64,000 bases of DNA, taken from positions 310,001 through 374,000 of the forward strand of contig DF239319.1 of assembly GCA_000507305.1 (NCBI GenBank), written 5' to 3'. Shown piece by piece: positions 1 through 12,700 of the stretch; position 1 is the first letter of the stretch, and every line of letters starts with the position of its first letter. The translations under genes were made by a program, and so were the position numbers. This DNA comes from Breviolum minutum Mf 1.05b.01 (lineage: Eukaryota > Sar > Dinophyceae > Suessiales > Symbiodiniaceae). Under the pieces are notes generated by a model, which saw only the letters and a list, made by a program, of their open reading frames with translations, was not told the DNA's origin and searched no databases.

Positions 1-114
1 CACAGTGGTCACCAGTTGAAGGTAAAGCATAGCAACTCTGACATGCAACGTTCTGTGTTTCATTATTCTCTCCACATGCTACAAACCTCGAAGTTTTTTC
101 ACCGAGGCACTCCC

Positions 115-2500
115 ATGCAGCACTGGAACCATCCTCTCCTGGCAGGCTGCACGGGTGCTCCGACCTTTGCTTCTTTCAAATACCTCAGCACAACTGCCAT
201 CGATTTAATGCTTGAACTTCCAAAGTTCAAGTGAACAAAGTTGATCAAAGGGAGTCCATTTTGATCCCGGAATGCAAGAAGAGATCCAGTACTATGTATG
301 AAGAGACCCTGAGAGAGATGAAAAACCACGGACACTGTCCATCTACCAACCAACACATGGATCATGCCCAGCCACTTGGCTCCGGCCACCTGACACAGAA
401 ATCGATCTGGAGGTGGCTTTAGACATGTGCAATGAGAGATCTGTCTTCACCAACATTCCGCCTTGATTGGAAGCACTGGTGCGGCATCTGCCATCGCAAG
501 GCTGTGTTGGTGCTTTCTGGCTTGGTAAGCGCCTTGGAGAAGGTGGCACAGCATTGGCAACTTTCTGTAAAGTACCAAATTGAATCAAATTGATCAGGCA
601 ATCTTCCACATTTAGGGGACAAAGAGAGGAAGAGACCCCATGCCGCCTATGCCACGACTTGTCTACCGAGGCACTGATCAGTTTGCAGGACTCGCTCAGG
701 ATAAAGCAGCCAACAGGACCTGCCACTGCCAAAGCCCAGCCAAAGACTCCTTGGAGTAGAACGAAACATCACCAGCTGCAAGAAGCATCGCTGTATGAGA
801 GTGGCTATATTGCCCGAAGCAAAGCTTGCTGGGTGGCTTCCCAATGCTTCATGCAAGTGCCTTGACATCTTCCAGAACCGTCCAGAAATGATGTGCGGCT
901 CACTATTTGAATGCGTCGAACCCGTTCAAGTGTTTTAGCCTAATTGCCCTTCATCTGTCCATCTGCGTGACAAGCCGCCTACTGCACGGGGCAGTTGCCT
1001 CCAAGGTTCCGATCTCCAAGCCGCGAAGGCCCAGGATTCGGTCAGACAGGTATGGAGTCAGAACAGCCTCGGTATTGGAAAAGATGATAAAATCAAGCTT
1101 CAACTTGCCATCACACAGTGCTACCCATTGCTATCCATTGCATGGATTGCTTGGATTGCTTGTGGGTTGTTTCCTCACCCTTCGAATCTCAATGAACTCT
1201 GCATGTTGAAATGCTACTGCTACCCTTTAGCCCTGCATTCTGCAGCCAAAGCTGAAGGCATCTGAAAGCATCTAAAGGAACCTGTCAAAATTATTCAAAA
1301 GTCTGCAGTGCAGTTACGTAAATCAAGTGTTCCATGCATCGACTCATCCCGTCCTGGGTAGGTCCTACGAAACCAGAGAAAGCAAACAGTCTTCATGCAA
1401 GGAACGACATAGAGGCAAATCTGCGCCATCACAATGGCCTTCTGCATGTGCTTATTTCCAAGGATATCGTGCCACATTGGGTTCGTGAACGACCGGGAGA
1501 TGTAGGCTCGGATGTTTTCCGACCTGCAGGTCAGGTCAATCTGTGAGGAACAAGGATGGACGAAGGGAACACATCCGACATCATTCGACCAAAACGAAAA
1601 ACGAAACATCGCAGGGACACAGCGACCCAGACACACTAAGATCAAGACCATACCAGCGATATGAAAGCCACGGTCTGCGCCTTGCTGAGCCTGCAAGCGC
1701 ACGACATTCAAAAGCACGAAGGTATCCTAGCCACTGATATGCACACAACATAGCCAAACAAGTAAATGGTGCGACCAAAAGATGACACCATCCTCATTAT
1801 CTCTGTCCTATGCCAACCTGCCTGACATCATAACCTTAGCAAACAAGCTGTCCGTCAACCTACCAAAGCCCCTTGCATCATTTCAATTTGATTAGACGAA
1901 GAGTTGGACAGTTGGACGTGCACGGTTTGGTCTGCTACCAATTGTCTGCCTTAAGTCGCTGCATGACCAAGTTCCAGGCTGTCCAAAAGGTAGATGTTGG
2001 ATTGAAGGATCTCCCCATCGCAGTAGTTGATCAAGGAGATGAGGTAGACAGCGACAACCACCACCTGAAGTTTCAGCACCCCTAAATACCTTTTAAGTTT
2101 CCTAGAATCACAGTGAAACCGTGTGAGTCTGGTTACCTAACCAGGCTATGTCTGAGAGCATAACAGTGAGCACGGCACCGTTCATGACCATGGCCAACCA
2201 CATCCTTGGTTGCTGCATTGGCAACTCCAACAGGAAAAAAAAAATACAATCTTTCAAAGTTTGAAGGCTGCCAGGACTCCACATCAGTACAATCGGTTCT
2301 TCCTGGACCGAAGGCAGGGAAGAACCACGGCACAACGAAGATTGAGGCCTAAACCCAGCAAGGGCCCATTCCATCCTGACCCAAAAACCCATCCAAAATC
2401 TTCCAATGCATCGTCCTTGGGCCGTGGACGCATCTTCAAGATGTTGGCTTCACCTGCATAGGCGAAGGACCAACAAAACCACAATGACTCTACTCCGTTG
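115..2500 (-). CDS. ATPase copy A: TM7-TM10 and C-terminal exons
   Basis: After TM6 come about 2,400-2,455 ([15 protein letters not shown], a loop typical of P2 ATPases), about 2,250-2,310 (EEPIVLMW), about 2,150-2,215 ([17 protein letters not shown], a membrane helix), about 1,980-2,080 (counterpart of the copy [18 protein letters not shown] exon), about 1,660-1,710, 1,330-1,530 ([20 protein letters not shown] then a helix), about 1,010-1,090, about 645-730 ([18 protein letters not shown], the last helix) and about 455-500. A block at 115-150 is shared almost exactly with 15,311-15,350 and reads MVPVLHGSL on the minus strand. The stop codon was not fixed. Confidence 0.7.
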
Positions 2501-5500
2501 CAAAGGCCCACCAAGTGCATGAGCACAAGCAAGAAAACTCATGGAACCTCATCTTTCCTTTGATTAGTCGACGTCCTCTTCCTCCGGTGACTCTTTTTGG
2601 CGTGCCGAAATTCATCTACTCTCTGACCCTGCAAACGTCATGTCCCAGGCACCTGGCTCCATTCCCAAAGCAATAGAAGGAGGAAGATCAGTGACAAGGA
2701 TCAAGAACAGGATCTGCAGGGGTGTGCGCATGACCTCAATCATAATTGATGGCTCACAGGTAGCCAGTAGCAACTCGGCAGAAACAGGGCCGAGGAACCG
2801 GGATGCCCACAACAATGCAAATGAAGATCTGCATGACCTGGGTAAATGGTAACATCTGAATCCTCAAACTCTTCCCAAACGGCAGTTGCTACTTCTCTTG
2901 CCTCGGCAATGTGCACCGACATGATGAAGGCCACGAACTTCTGAATGCCAGCGTAGATGGAACGTCCCTTCTCCACCTCCGAAAGCTGGACAAATTGGAC
3001 CAGTGAGCAGGACACACTGCCACTATATACAAAATCAAACAAAATCCACCTTTTTTCTCTTATAGTTGCTGAGTTGGGGCAACCCCAGACCAAAAGAATG
3101 CTGTTGAAGTCGCCAAGCGACTGCACTGACAATGGAGCAGAAATTGTCATCAGTAAGAATCCTTGGTGCGACCACAATGCACCTTGCAGTACAACGAAAG
3201 GAATCGTTGGCACAGTTCGAAAGCGAGGCACATGTCAGAGGCGCCCTTGGCCACCTCGGTACCCTGGATGCCCATGGCCACACCAATGTCTGCTTGGTTC
3301 AAGGCAGGAGCATCGTTCACCTCAGGAAAGCTTGGCAGGAGTGCCCCATGTGCCATGAGATCCATCAGGTGCTCTGGAAAGAAGTCTGGTCGCACCATTT
3401 GTCTCAGCCAGGTCGCTCCATCTCCAGTCATAGCAGCGACTTGACCTGGCATGAGAGACCCCAGAAGTCGAACGATCAAGACTGCCTGGTGTAAACCTTG
3501 TCTGGTACACATGGATTATATGGTAGGATTTTTCATTTACAGTATATTTACATACACGTGCGCTTGAGCAATGCAATGAGAGACTATAGTTCTGCATGTG
3601 CAGAGCAAAAGTGCATGTCTCCATCTTTATATATTATAGTACACGCCTATAATTATACCTACAGTTTCCAGTGGCAAGCAAGTGCAAGAAGCGCGGTGCC
3701 AGGAGGTAGGTTCGTCGAGGAATGCTAGCAAGGTATGGGTGCTACCCGCAGATGTCCCCGCTTACAGTACAGGTCGCTACTGGAAATAGTCTAAGCCCAA
3801 CTGCGGCTAGCCCCTTTTCTATTTGTTTCATGTTGGTGTTGATGTTTTTGCATCCCACCTTGACGCTGGATGCTCTTCACAATCTCCAACTTGTCCTGGA
3901 CATTCGCCAAACAAACACAGAGACAGCAGGCTCGGTTCACATTTCCACCCTTGCCGACGCCATCCGACACCGATTTTCAAGCCTCGGGCTTGGCACGTGC
4001 AAAGACTCTCGTTGATCGAGTGATCAAATCCATTTCCTGGAGGTCCAGAGCAGGTCCATTAGGGGTCCAGTGAAATCGTCAAGAGCTTCAAACGGTACAT
4101 GGCCTAGTGGTAGCACTTGCCAAACAGCCTCAACAAAAACAATCATTTTCAAGTTGGCAGTTGATGCCTGAAGGCAATGGTGACCCCCCCCCTGATGAGG
4201 TCGTAATTTGAGGAGACTCAGAACCTTGGATCGCCCTTTCTAGGTCCTCAGGTCGGAGGTATTCGCCATCAGGTCTCAGATTGGCACAGTCCATCGCAGA
4301 GGTCTCGATATCATCGGATGGTTGGAGGATGTTCACCTGAGATTGATCAAATCCTTCAGCTCACAATCCTCTGAACCAAGTATCTAACCTAGCAATCGTC
4401 ATGCAAAATATTAGTATTTACCTTCTGCGTGTAAAAAGAACAGATATTATTCTTAATATATAATACACATATACTTGCAGATGTATGTATATAGGAAGTT
4501 GTATATTGCAGAAAAATCGCTTCGACATGTCACCACCGACGGACCACGAGAAGAAATTACAAAAAGACAGGAGGCTGCCAGCTGCAAATGTCATTCTTAA
4601 ATGAACATCACACCTGCGAATCGCAAACAGGATGCATTCTTGGCAATGGCAATGGCCGTCAACAGGTAGTCGCCAGTAATCATTACAACGCGGATGCCAG
4701 CTCCACGTGCAGCAACCACAGCATCAGGCACGCCATCACCTTCGCTTCCCAAGAAAGATGTCAAAACACACAAGCTCCTAGATACATTTCTGGCATCATG
4801 GCCGTGGCAGACAATGAACAGTCACAATATGTCACAATATAATCGGAAATACAGCAAGTATCATTGGATTAGCTGCTTAGCTCATTTACCGAAGTTTTGA
4901 AGAGCTTTACCAGGTCGCGTTCAGGATCGATGGAAGCCACAAGACCAATCAGGCGCAACTGCTGGCGGCAAGCTTCGAACTTCTGGTCAGTCGTGATCTT
5001 AGCGCAGGAATCAAAGCAAGACTTGGATCCCCACTGCCAGTTGCATGCGGGCTTCCACCAAAACCTTCCAATTGTCATGACTGCAACCTTTCAACAGCCT
5101 TTCAACGACATTTGCGACGCTTCTAATGCGGGTCAAAGGCATCATCATTGTTCTCATCATACCTGAACGGTGCGTGAGGACTAAATAGAAAGACTTGTGG
5201 AAAGAACATGAAAGAACCCTGCTTATTTGGCACCCCCGGTCTACTCCGACAAGCTCCAGTGGACTGGCATTTTCGCCATTGAGGGCAACCCAAACTCGAA
5301 GTCAACGTGGGCCGGAATGAAACTGGCCAAGCTACGGAAGCTTTGACATAGGCCTTGCAGCAATGGCCAGGACGCGCAGAGCACGGGCAGAGTAACCTCG
5401 GAGGTCTGCTACAACACTCTTCAGTCGTTCCCGACAAAGGCAACTTGGAAGTGCAAGCTCCTGCGATAATCATCACTCATCATCACTGATCATCAATTCT

Positions 5501-6691
5501 CTAGCTGATGTGTCCAACCTTCCTGCAGCCTGGCAGCCATCAACAATCTTGAGGATGTTGCTCTTGTCTTCATCGGTCAACTTGTCCACACCTTTGAGAT
5601 GAAGAGGTCAAAGGATTAAGAATCGACAGCTAACAACACTAGTGCAGCATGTGTATGTATGATAAGTATAGATAGATGCAAGACAACATCAAACGTTATC
5701 ATCAAAGATACAAACGGTTACATTCAAGGTGGTATGGTAGGTTGGACCTCCATTTGGTCCCTTTTCATGCCCGCATCTATTCCACAGTGCTGTGCAATGT
5801 AACAAATCATGCATTCAAGGCGGTGCAGTAGTATGTGTATATATATACTTTGTTTCGTGCAAAACCAATGCCATCAATGCTACACGACCCTATTATATAT
5901 CCATATCTATATACCTGTCCATCAGAGCCTGCGACCTGGAGAATTTTGTCGCCAAGGCTCTGCCGTCCGCCTTCAGCTGCTCGCAGCACAAGTCAATGAT
6001 GTAATTTGGAGCCTCGCTTTTGGCCAGGCTCCGGGGGGGAGGCACCCACAGAAAACACCAACAAAAAAACAACTGGCTCTGGAAACTGTATACACATTGT
6101 TCAATATGTTCATATACTGTATTCCATGTTTCCAGAACAAATCTCTTCTGATGATATGATGTCTTTTGTCATCATTTTTCAGTCGTTGAGTCTCCTTAGC
6201 AAGAGCGCCATCCACACAATTTGAGAGACAGAGCTGAGATGTGGACTCCTTTGCAAACTGTCAGGTAGTTAGTGCCTGTGAATTTCAATTGCTGTCACAG
6301 GACGTTCCAATATGCTTTCCATCTGAACGCTCATCTGTTCTGTGTAAACTTTAAAGTGTGGCTGCGTGTAGCTGCCAACCACTGCAGTGGCAATTGAGGA
6401 CCCAGCCTGGAGGCAAAGGCATGCCACCTTCGCAAAGATGTGTTCCACCCACCTTTGACACCGTAAGCCTGACTTTCAAATGCAAATCAGTGGGTTTGGG
6501 CGTTTTCGGGGTGTCAGCACTTTTGTTACGTATTACTTGGTCTGCAAAGGTAACCAAACCAATCATTGAGTCTTGTCATGGAATTTGTAAATTAACAAAA
6601 ACTAACAAAACTCTCCTGAGACAAGAATCGCGGAGGTGCCACTTCAGCAGGTGCAACTAGCCCGCGGATGCCAACAAGAGGAACACAAACA

Positions 6692-6722
<31 letters not shown>

Positions 6723-9700
6723 GTAAGAATAATAATAATGTATTAAACAATGATATCCAAGCAACATCATCTTGCGAGACGAGGAGAAAGGAACTTCAAG
6801 CGCTCGCGGATAGTCACCTAGAAAATTCCAGCGGCTCATCATGTTTCATCTCTCAGTCAGTTCTTAAGAATTTCATTGATACCCGCTCTATTTCTTAAGC
6901 CTGACTGAGAGCTTTGATTCATCACGGCCCTGACAGGCCATCGAAAGTCAGCTGAATTCCTGTTTATTCCAAGCCACGGGCGATATTCTCAGAGAGACCA
7001 ACTTTGCGTGCTGCCACAACAATAGGAGCTTCGGAAGAATTTCCCTGCACAACATTGCAATATTAAGCACGACGACGATGATTTTTGATACAAATCCAGT
7101 GATGAAAAAGAATAGAAAAAAACACTTCAAACGACGCACTGAGCGTACCTTAGGCGTCCACTTCATCACACCAGCCTGCATCAGCCATGTATAACTGCAT
7201 GACTCTTGTGTGTGTAAATACAAGTTAATATATTAAGGTAGAGATTCTGACCGGATTGCAGTTGGACCCTCGAATGAGTCTTGACACCAGAAACCTGGAT
7301 TTGAGGAAGCATTCGATTTGGCGGGGGGTGGCCAGTCTCTGGCTGTGTCTGCTTGGGCCTCGTCCTTCTCCTTGCTCAGGGTTGTGTTGCAGCAAAGGAT
7401 GGCCTGGGCTGTGCACTGGCGTAGTGCTTAGGTGTTTCTAAGCACAGTTTTCAGCTGCAAACCTTTGGACCTGGGGATTGGATCCTTTCCGTACCACCAA
7501 CATCATCGTCATCGTCATTGGTGCAAGCCATGGCACTGCGAGCAGATTGCTCTTCACACCTTGGTGTAAAATTCCCACACCCTGTCACTACCAGCTCCTA
7601 GCATGCCGCATGCCTGCTTTTTGGGAGCACTTGCGGTAGAAAAATCGTGTTTTTATATGTTTTTATGCCAAGGTGCCCAGGTCATTCCTTCCATCCCTGC
7701 CATCCTCGCGCATCACTCCGCCCACCTGAATCAGTGGTAAAAATACCCTCTTCTTTCAGTCATTCTGATGCCAAGCAAGATGACAGTGCTAGATTCCCAG
7801 AGGTGCAAACTTTCAAAAAGTTCCTTCCAATATCCCAAAATGCAAGAATGCCTCTGGGTCGAAGCCTTTGCCGCTGACTTCATAAGTGGTGCCGGCAGCA
7901 TACATGCCTACCATCGTCATCTTTCCTGCCATTTCGACACATCTTCCCAAGCTGACAACGCAGCAGCTTTTGCTGCTGCTCACCCGTGCCTTCCGTCAGA
8001 GTGCCAGTCTTGTCACTGCAAATCACAGAGGCAGAGCCCAGAGTCTCTACTGCAGCCAGCTTTCGCACCAACACCTCCTGCTGAACCTTAGTGGCTTTGC
8101 GATTTAAGGTCTGGGTTCCAGGGATCCTGCCGGGTTCAGCCCCAACTCAACTGCATATCAAAACGGTTATAGCTTGCACGTTCCATCCTGAGCAAGCGAC
8201 CATGTCCTTGGATGGGAGAAAACATGAACAAGCGAATGCCAGCCCCATGGGAGAAGTGGAGGCACGGTACCGGCAGTTAGATTGAGATCAAACGGTGTGC
8301 GCTATGCGGTGTGAAACAATATATACAAAGTATGAAGTGCTGCGAGGCTGTACCGTTGAACCAACGCTGGAATCAGAAACAGTGAAAAAGGATCCAGAAC
8401 CTTCAGACCACATGGCACCTGAGTACATCATCTACCAATGCTGGACGAGCATCACTGCAGCCAATTGACCTTGCTGACAGGCTTCTATCATGCAACGCTT
8501 CTGTTGCTTTGAACCCCATCTGTGGCAGAAACCTAGAAACCTTTTGTCAAAATTGGGCAAACTCATGGCAGATTCTGTTCTTTGAATCGACCATGTGCAA
8601 GAAGTTGAATGCACCAAGGCCGAGCAACAAGGAGATGGTTACACAAAGCGGGATTCCTTCAGGAATTGCAGCCACGGCTAGTGTCACAGAGACTAAGATC
8701 ATGTAGAGCCACGCCTTGGAAAAGGCTGAGCAACACAGGGTGAAAGGTCTGATTTGGAGGCATAAACGAAGGCAAGAAAACTTCAAGGAGTTTTCTCAAG
8801 CCACTCCTTTCACACCCAAATCCAAGCCGACATTTGAGTTTGCTTCTATCTTGCTTCAATCCCAGGAAAAGACCCCCTACACATCGGGTGGCTATCGCCA
8901 GGTGTTGAAGGCAAGTTGCAGGGCTGTCTGGGTTGCTTGGATCCTTGCGATCAGTGAGCCATCCAATAATGAAAATACCGATCTCGGTGCACAGCTGGGC
9001 GGCGAAGATGCAAGGGAGGGCCTCCCCTATCAATGGCGATAAGTTCCACAAAACTTTACATTCCAGGCAGGTGCTGTGGGGAAGCTGCAATCTGTCTGAA
9101 ACAAGCCTTATCTTCGAAGACTTGGGGGCTGGTTCCAGGTTCCATCTACCAGGTATAAAGAGCTTACATTAGTGTCGCACAATGCAATTTGCTTGCAGCT
9201 AGGCCACGCAAATGATAATGGCTAAGACTCCAATTCGAGCACCTCATGCTAGCTGCTAGATGCAGAACATAAGGACAGCGGATGGGTACAAGATTGGACA
9301 TACACCAAGCCACGTTACTGTCAGAAAATATTGGACCCATAGTGGCAAAATAGGGCAAGGCTACCAAAGAAAGAAAAGCAAAAACCTACGGCCAATAAAT
9401 CTTTGTCGTTTTGCAGCGATACTGCGGTGCCCTACACATACATCCCTTTGCTCCGGCGCGCGATATGCTAGAACAAACAGCACAGGACCATAGTGACGCA
9501 AAAATGCATGGCTCAATTGCAAGGCGTTCATACGGGTCCCTTTCACCTTTTCATCCTTGTGTCCATGCTTCCATCCAGGCTCCAATGCATTTCTTCCCGC
9601 ATGGCGCACCTAGCTTGTTCAGATTCTGCTGCAAAGGCGTCTGATTGTCGGAGGTGTCTGGGAAGCAAAAGCAAGTGGTCTTCTTAGCACCAGCCTCGGT

Positions 9701-12700
9701 TTGTGGTACGAAGAATTTGCTCTTCTGACATTTTCCACCATCAACACCAATGGAAGGCCTGATACTTTATGGGACCTAGATCGTTTGAATCATACCTTAT
9801 AGCATCCCAAAATATTGGATACAGTAATTATTATTGGTAAATATTTTATCATTAAAATGTATATAGATATATGGTCTTATTTCGACGATATATGCTAGGC
9901 CCCCCCTAGGCCCACCTTTGTGACAAAATCAAGCCCCGGTCAGTGGGCCATGTAGATTATGCACATCTGTGTGTGTGCTTTTGGCATACACAGCCAGATG
10001 ATGATATTTTGCGTTCCATATCAAATTTACTTTGTTACATACAAACATATATTGAACTATCTGTGTATATAAAAATATATATTATATAATATTTTTTTTA
10101 TTTACATATATATACAATGTAATAAAATATAATTATGTAAATATCGTACACATATACGAGTGTATGTACATTTGTGCGTGTGTGATTGTATCATTGCATC
10201 TATGTCTGTATATACGTACATGTTGGAGACCTATGTCCAAGGAGCATCGCCATTGATCAACTGGGCGATTCGTCCAATGCCTTGGCGGGTCTTCGGCACC
10301 AAACCATGCTTTCTTGTCTGGACTTCCAAATGCAAAGATTTCATGATCAAGTAGCTGTAGCCTACATGCATTACGGCATTACTGCTTGCAACTACAAGAT
10401 GCGTGTGCTCATGCCGGTGTCAACCACCAAGCCCTTCCCAACTCCACTGGTGATACTGCAGCCAGAGAATGCCATGGTTTCGGGAGTCAGCCTTGGAAGA
10501 TATGAAATGTTGGCAGGGTCCCATGACAGCTGTTGCTCAACTTCACCAGATCCCGAAACACCAAAAATCAAAGCGATAAGAAAACACCATTCATCCATAA
10601 TTCATCCTGCAAAGCTAGCAGCTTCTCTGGACCTCCCTCTTTCTTCTTCACTTTGTGGGTTTTGGCCACGTCGTCTGGTTCTCCTGAAGTTGGCAACTGC
10701 ATCATCTACCACCAAATCGGACATAGCGCAAGACACTCCACATGTTTCTTTGCTGTCTTATGTTTTACCATCTTCACAGTCTGGCAGGCCAGGATTGCGC
10801 CTGTAAGGGCCATCTCACTGACCTTGAAATCCTTGGCCTCGAACAAACGCAAGTCGGCAGGTACCACGTCTCCGGTGCCCAAGACCACCTTGGTCGTGGG
10901 TGAAGTGCGATCAGTTCATCCGAATGACCTTTCATGGTTCGCGCAATGGGGAAGTATCCTGTATGAAAAGACTGGGGAATGGCGCCATTTGGATGATGCC
11001 ATTTCTGTGCACTTGCATCCATCCCCTAGCGGCCCTCCCATGTCTTTGGTAGATGGATGCCATATCAAGGCAAGCTGCGATGTCTCCTGCCACAACGGTG
11101 GGCACGGGCACCTGAACTTCCTTGCCATCACGCAGCACCTGAGAAAACAATGGAGTAAGAAAACTCAAAAACACCAGGAAATATATATCTATACTGTATA
11201 TATATACATATTATATGTCTGTGTTCTGAAATGTTCTGAATATGCTTTTCTTTTACAGTACTTTGTCGTGAGCCCTCACAAACTCAGAATACAACGATTT
11301 AAAAGGCAAGAGTTGGATTGCAAATGCTCTCGGCGAAAATTGATCGCACTCTGGGAACCAGACATAGATGTTTGCTTGGGTCATCTTGGACAACCTTGGA
11401 ACACACTCCCCTTGGAAATGAGTTCAGCACTTGCGACTATTTGACCTCGTATTGTGCAAATTCGCAAGGCTCTCAAAAGCTAGTAATCAAAATACAGCTA
11501 GAGGATCACAACAGGCGAGATATCATGAGATTTCCGCGTGCGTCCGTGTTGATGCAGGTGTACGTCTACATATGAATACTTGGAAGCGAGTTTTCTACAT
11601 ACTAATGTACATTCATAGCTAAATCATAAATACACACGCACATGAGGAAATGCTCACAGTATGTGGTAGCTCATTGGACTTAAAGGCACCGGTGGTTGAG
11701 CAAAGTGACGCTTCGAGCGCATCACCAGCCTTACTCTCGGTCCATGCAGCGATGCCCGCATTGATCAGGACGATGAGGCCCTTATCATGGTACGGTTCTG
11801 ACGTTGATGTGAAAAGATTGGGGAGCAATTGCTCAAGCTGAAAAGGGTTCCAAAGAAAGGTATGAAATTGATGAGAGCAAAGAACAGCGGGACAGCAGTC
11901 GTGTTTTCAATGAAACCCTTTAGTAACCTGTTCAAATAGTGTACTCTTTGCAGGTCCTAAGTAGGCGGTGCATGTTTTGGACTTTTTTTGGTTTCTTTAG
12001 ATGTTTCTAGATTGTCTTAGTATGTCTTAGTTTTCCTTGGATTTTCTCAGGCTTCTGCTCAGCATTTCTTAATATTCCATAGGTGTTTCTTGGAATCATT
12101 TATTAGATGTTTTACGACGTTTTGAGTTGTTTCCAGCGTCTTCATGTTCCCAGCATCGGGTGAAGAATACCTCAATTAAAGCAGCCAAGAAGCGATGGCA
12201 ATACCTGCCGCAAGAGGTGGACCGCAGAACGCAGTTGGAATCTAGCTAATGATAAAAGATTGAAACTGTCCAGTCCAAAAGCAAAGATCGTATACAGTAC
12301 CTACACTATCCCTATTGTGGCAGTGTTGATGAGTGATAATTGTTTGCTGTTTCAAGGCAAGTGAGGATCAATCACTCCAATCATTCCATAGAGTACACCG
12401 CGTACACTGCTCCGGCAATCTCCTTCCCATCAGATTCGTGCATATCCATACTATCATAGGATATTATATCTATGTACTGCATCTCCTCTGATGCCTTCCA
12501 ATCTCTCACCCATTGACGCTCCGCCTGTGGTGTAGGAGAGTGGGTCGGCTGCCTTTGGGCCAGTCGCGTTCACGAGCACGGAGGCCACCGCCGAGACCAT
12601 CAGGAGGATGATGATGAAGCTGGTAAGCCTCTCAACGCTGCAGGAAAAGAGGTCACTAGTGACGAAAGAGATTGAAATGAGGATATGTGCAGAATTGAGG

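Noticed and set aside
4095-4125. tRNA-like A-box word TGGCCTAGTGGTAG
   Set aside because: No B-box or cloverleaf follows at the right distance.
8101-8290. Possible 5S-rRNA-like stretch (CTTGGATGGGAGA)
   Set aside because: Only a 12-13 base word resembles 5S rRNA. The rest does not fit its conserved regions or folding.
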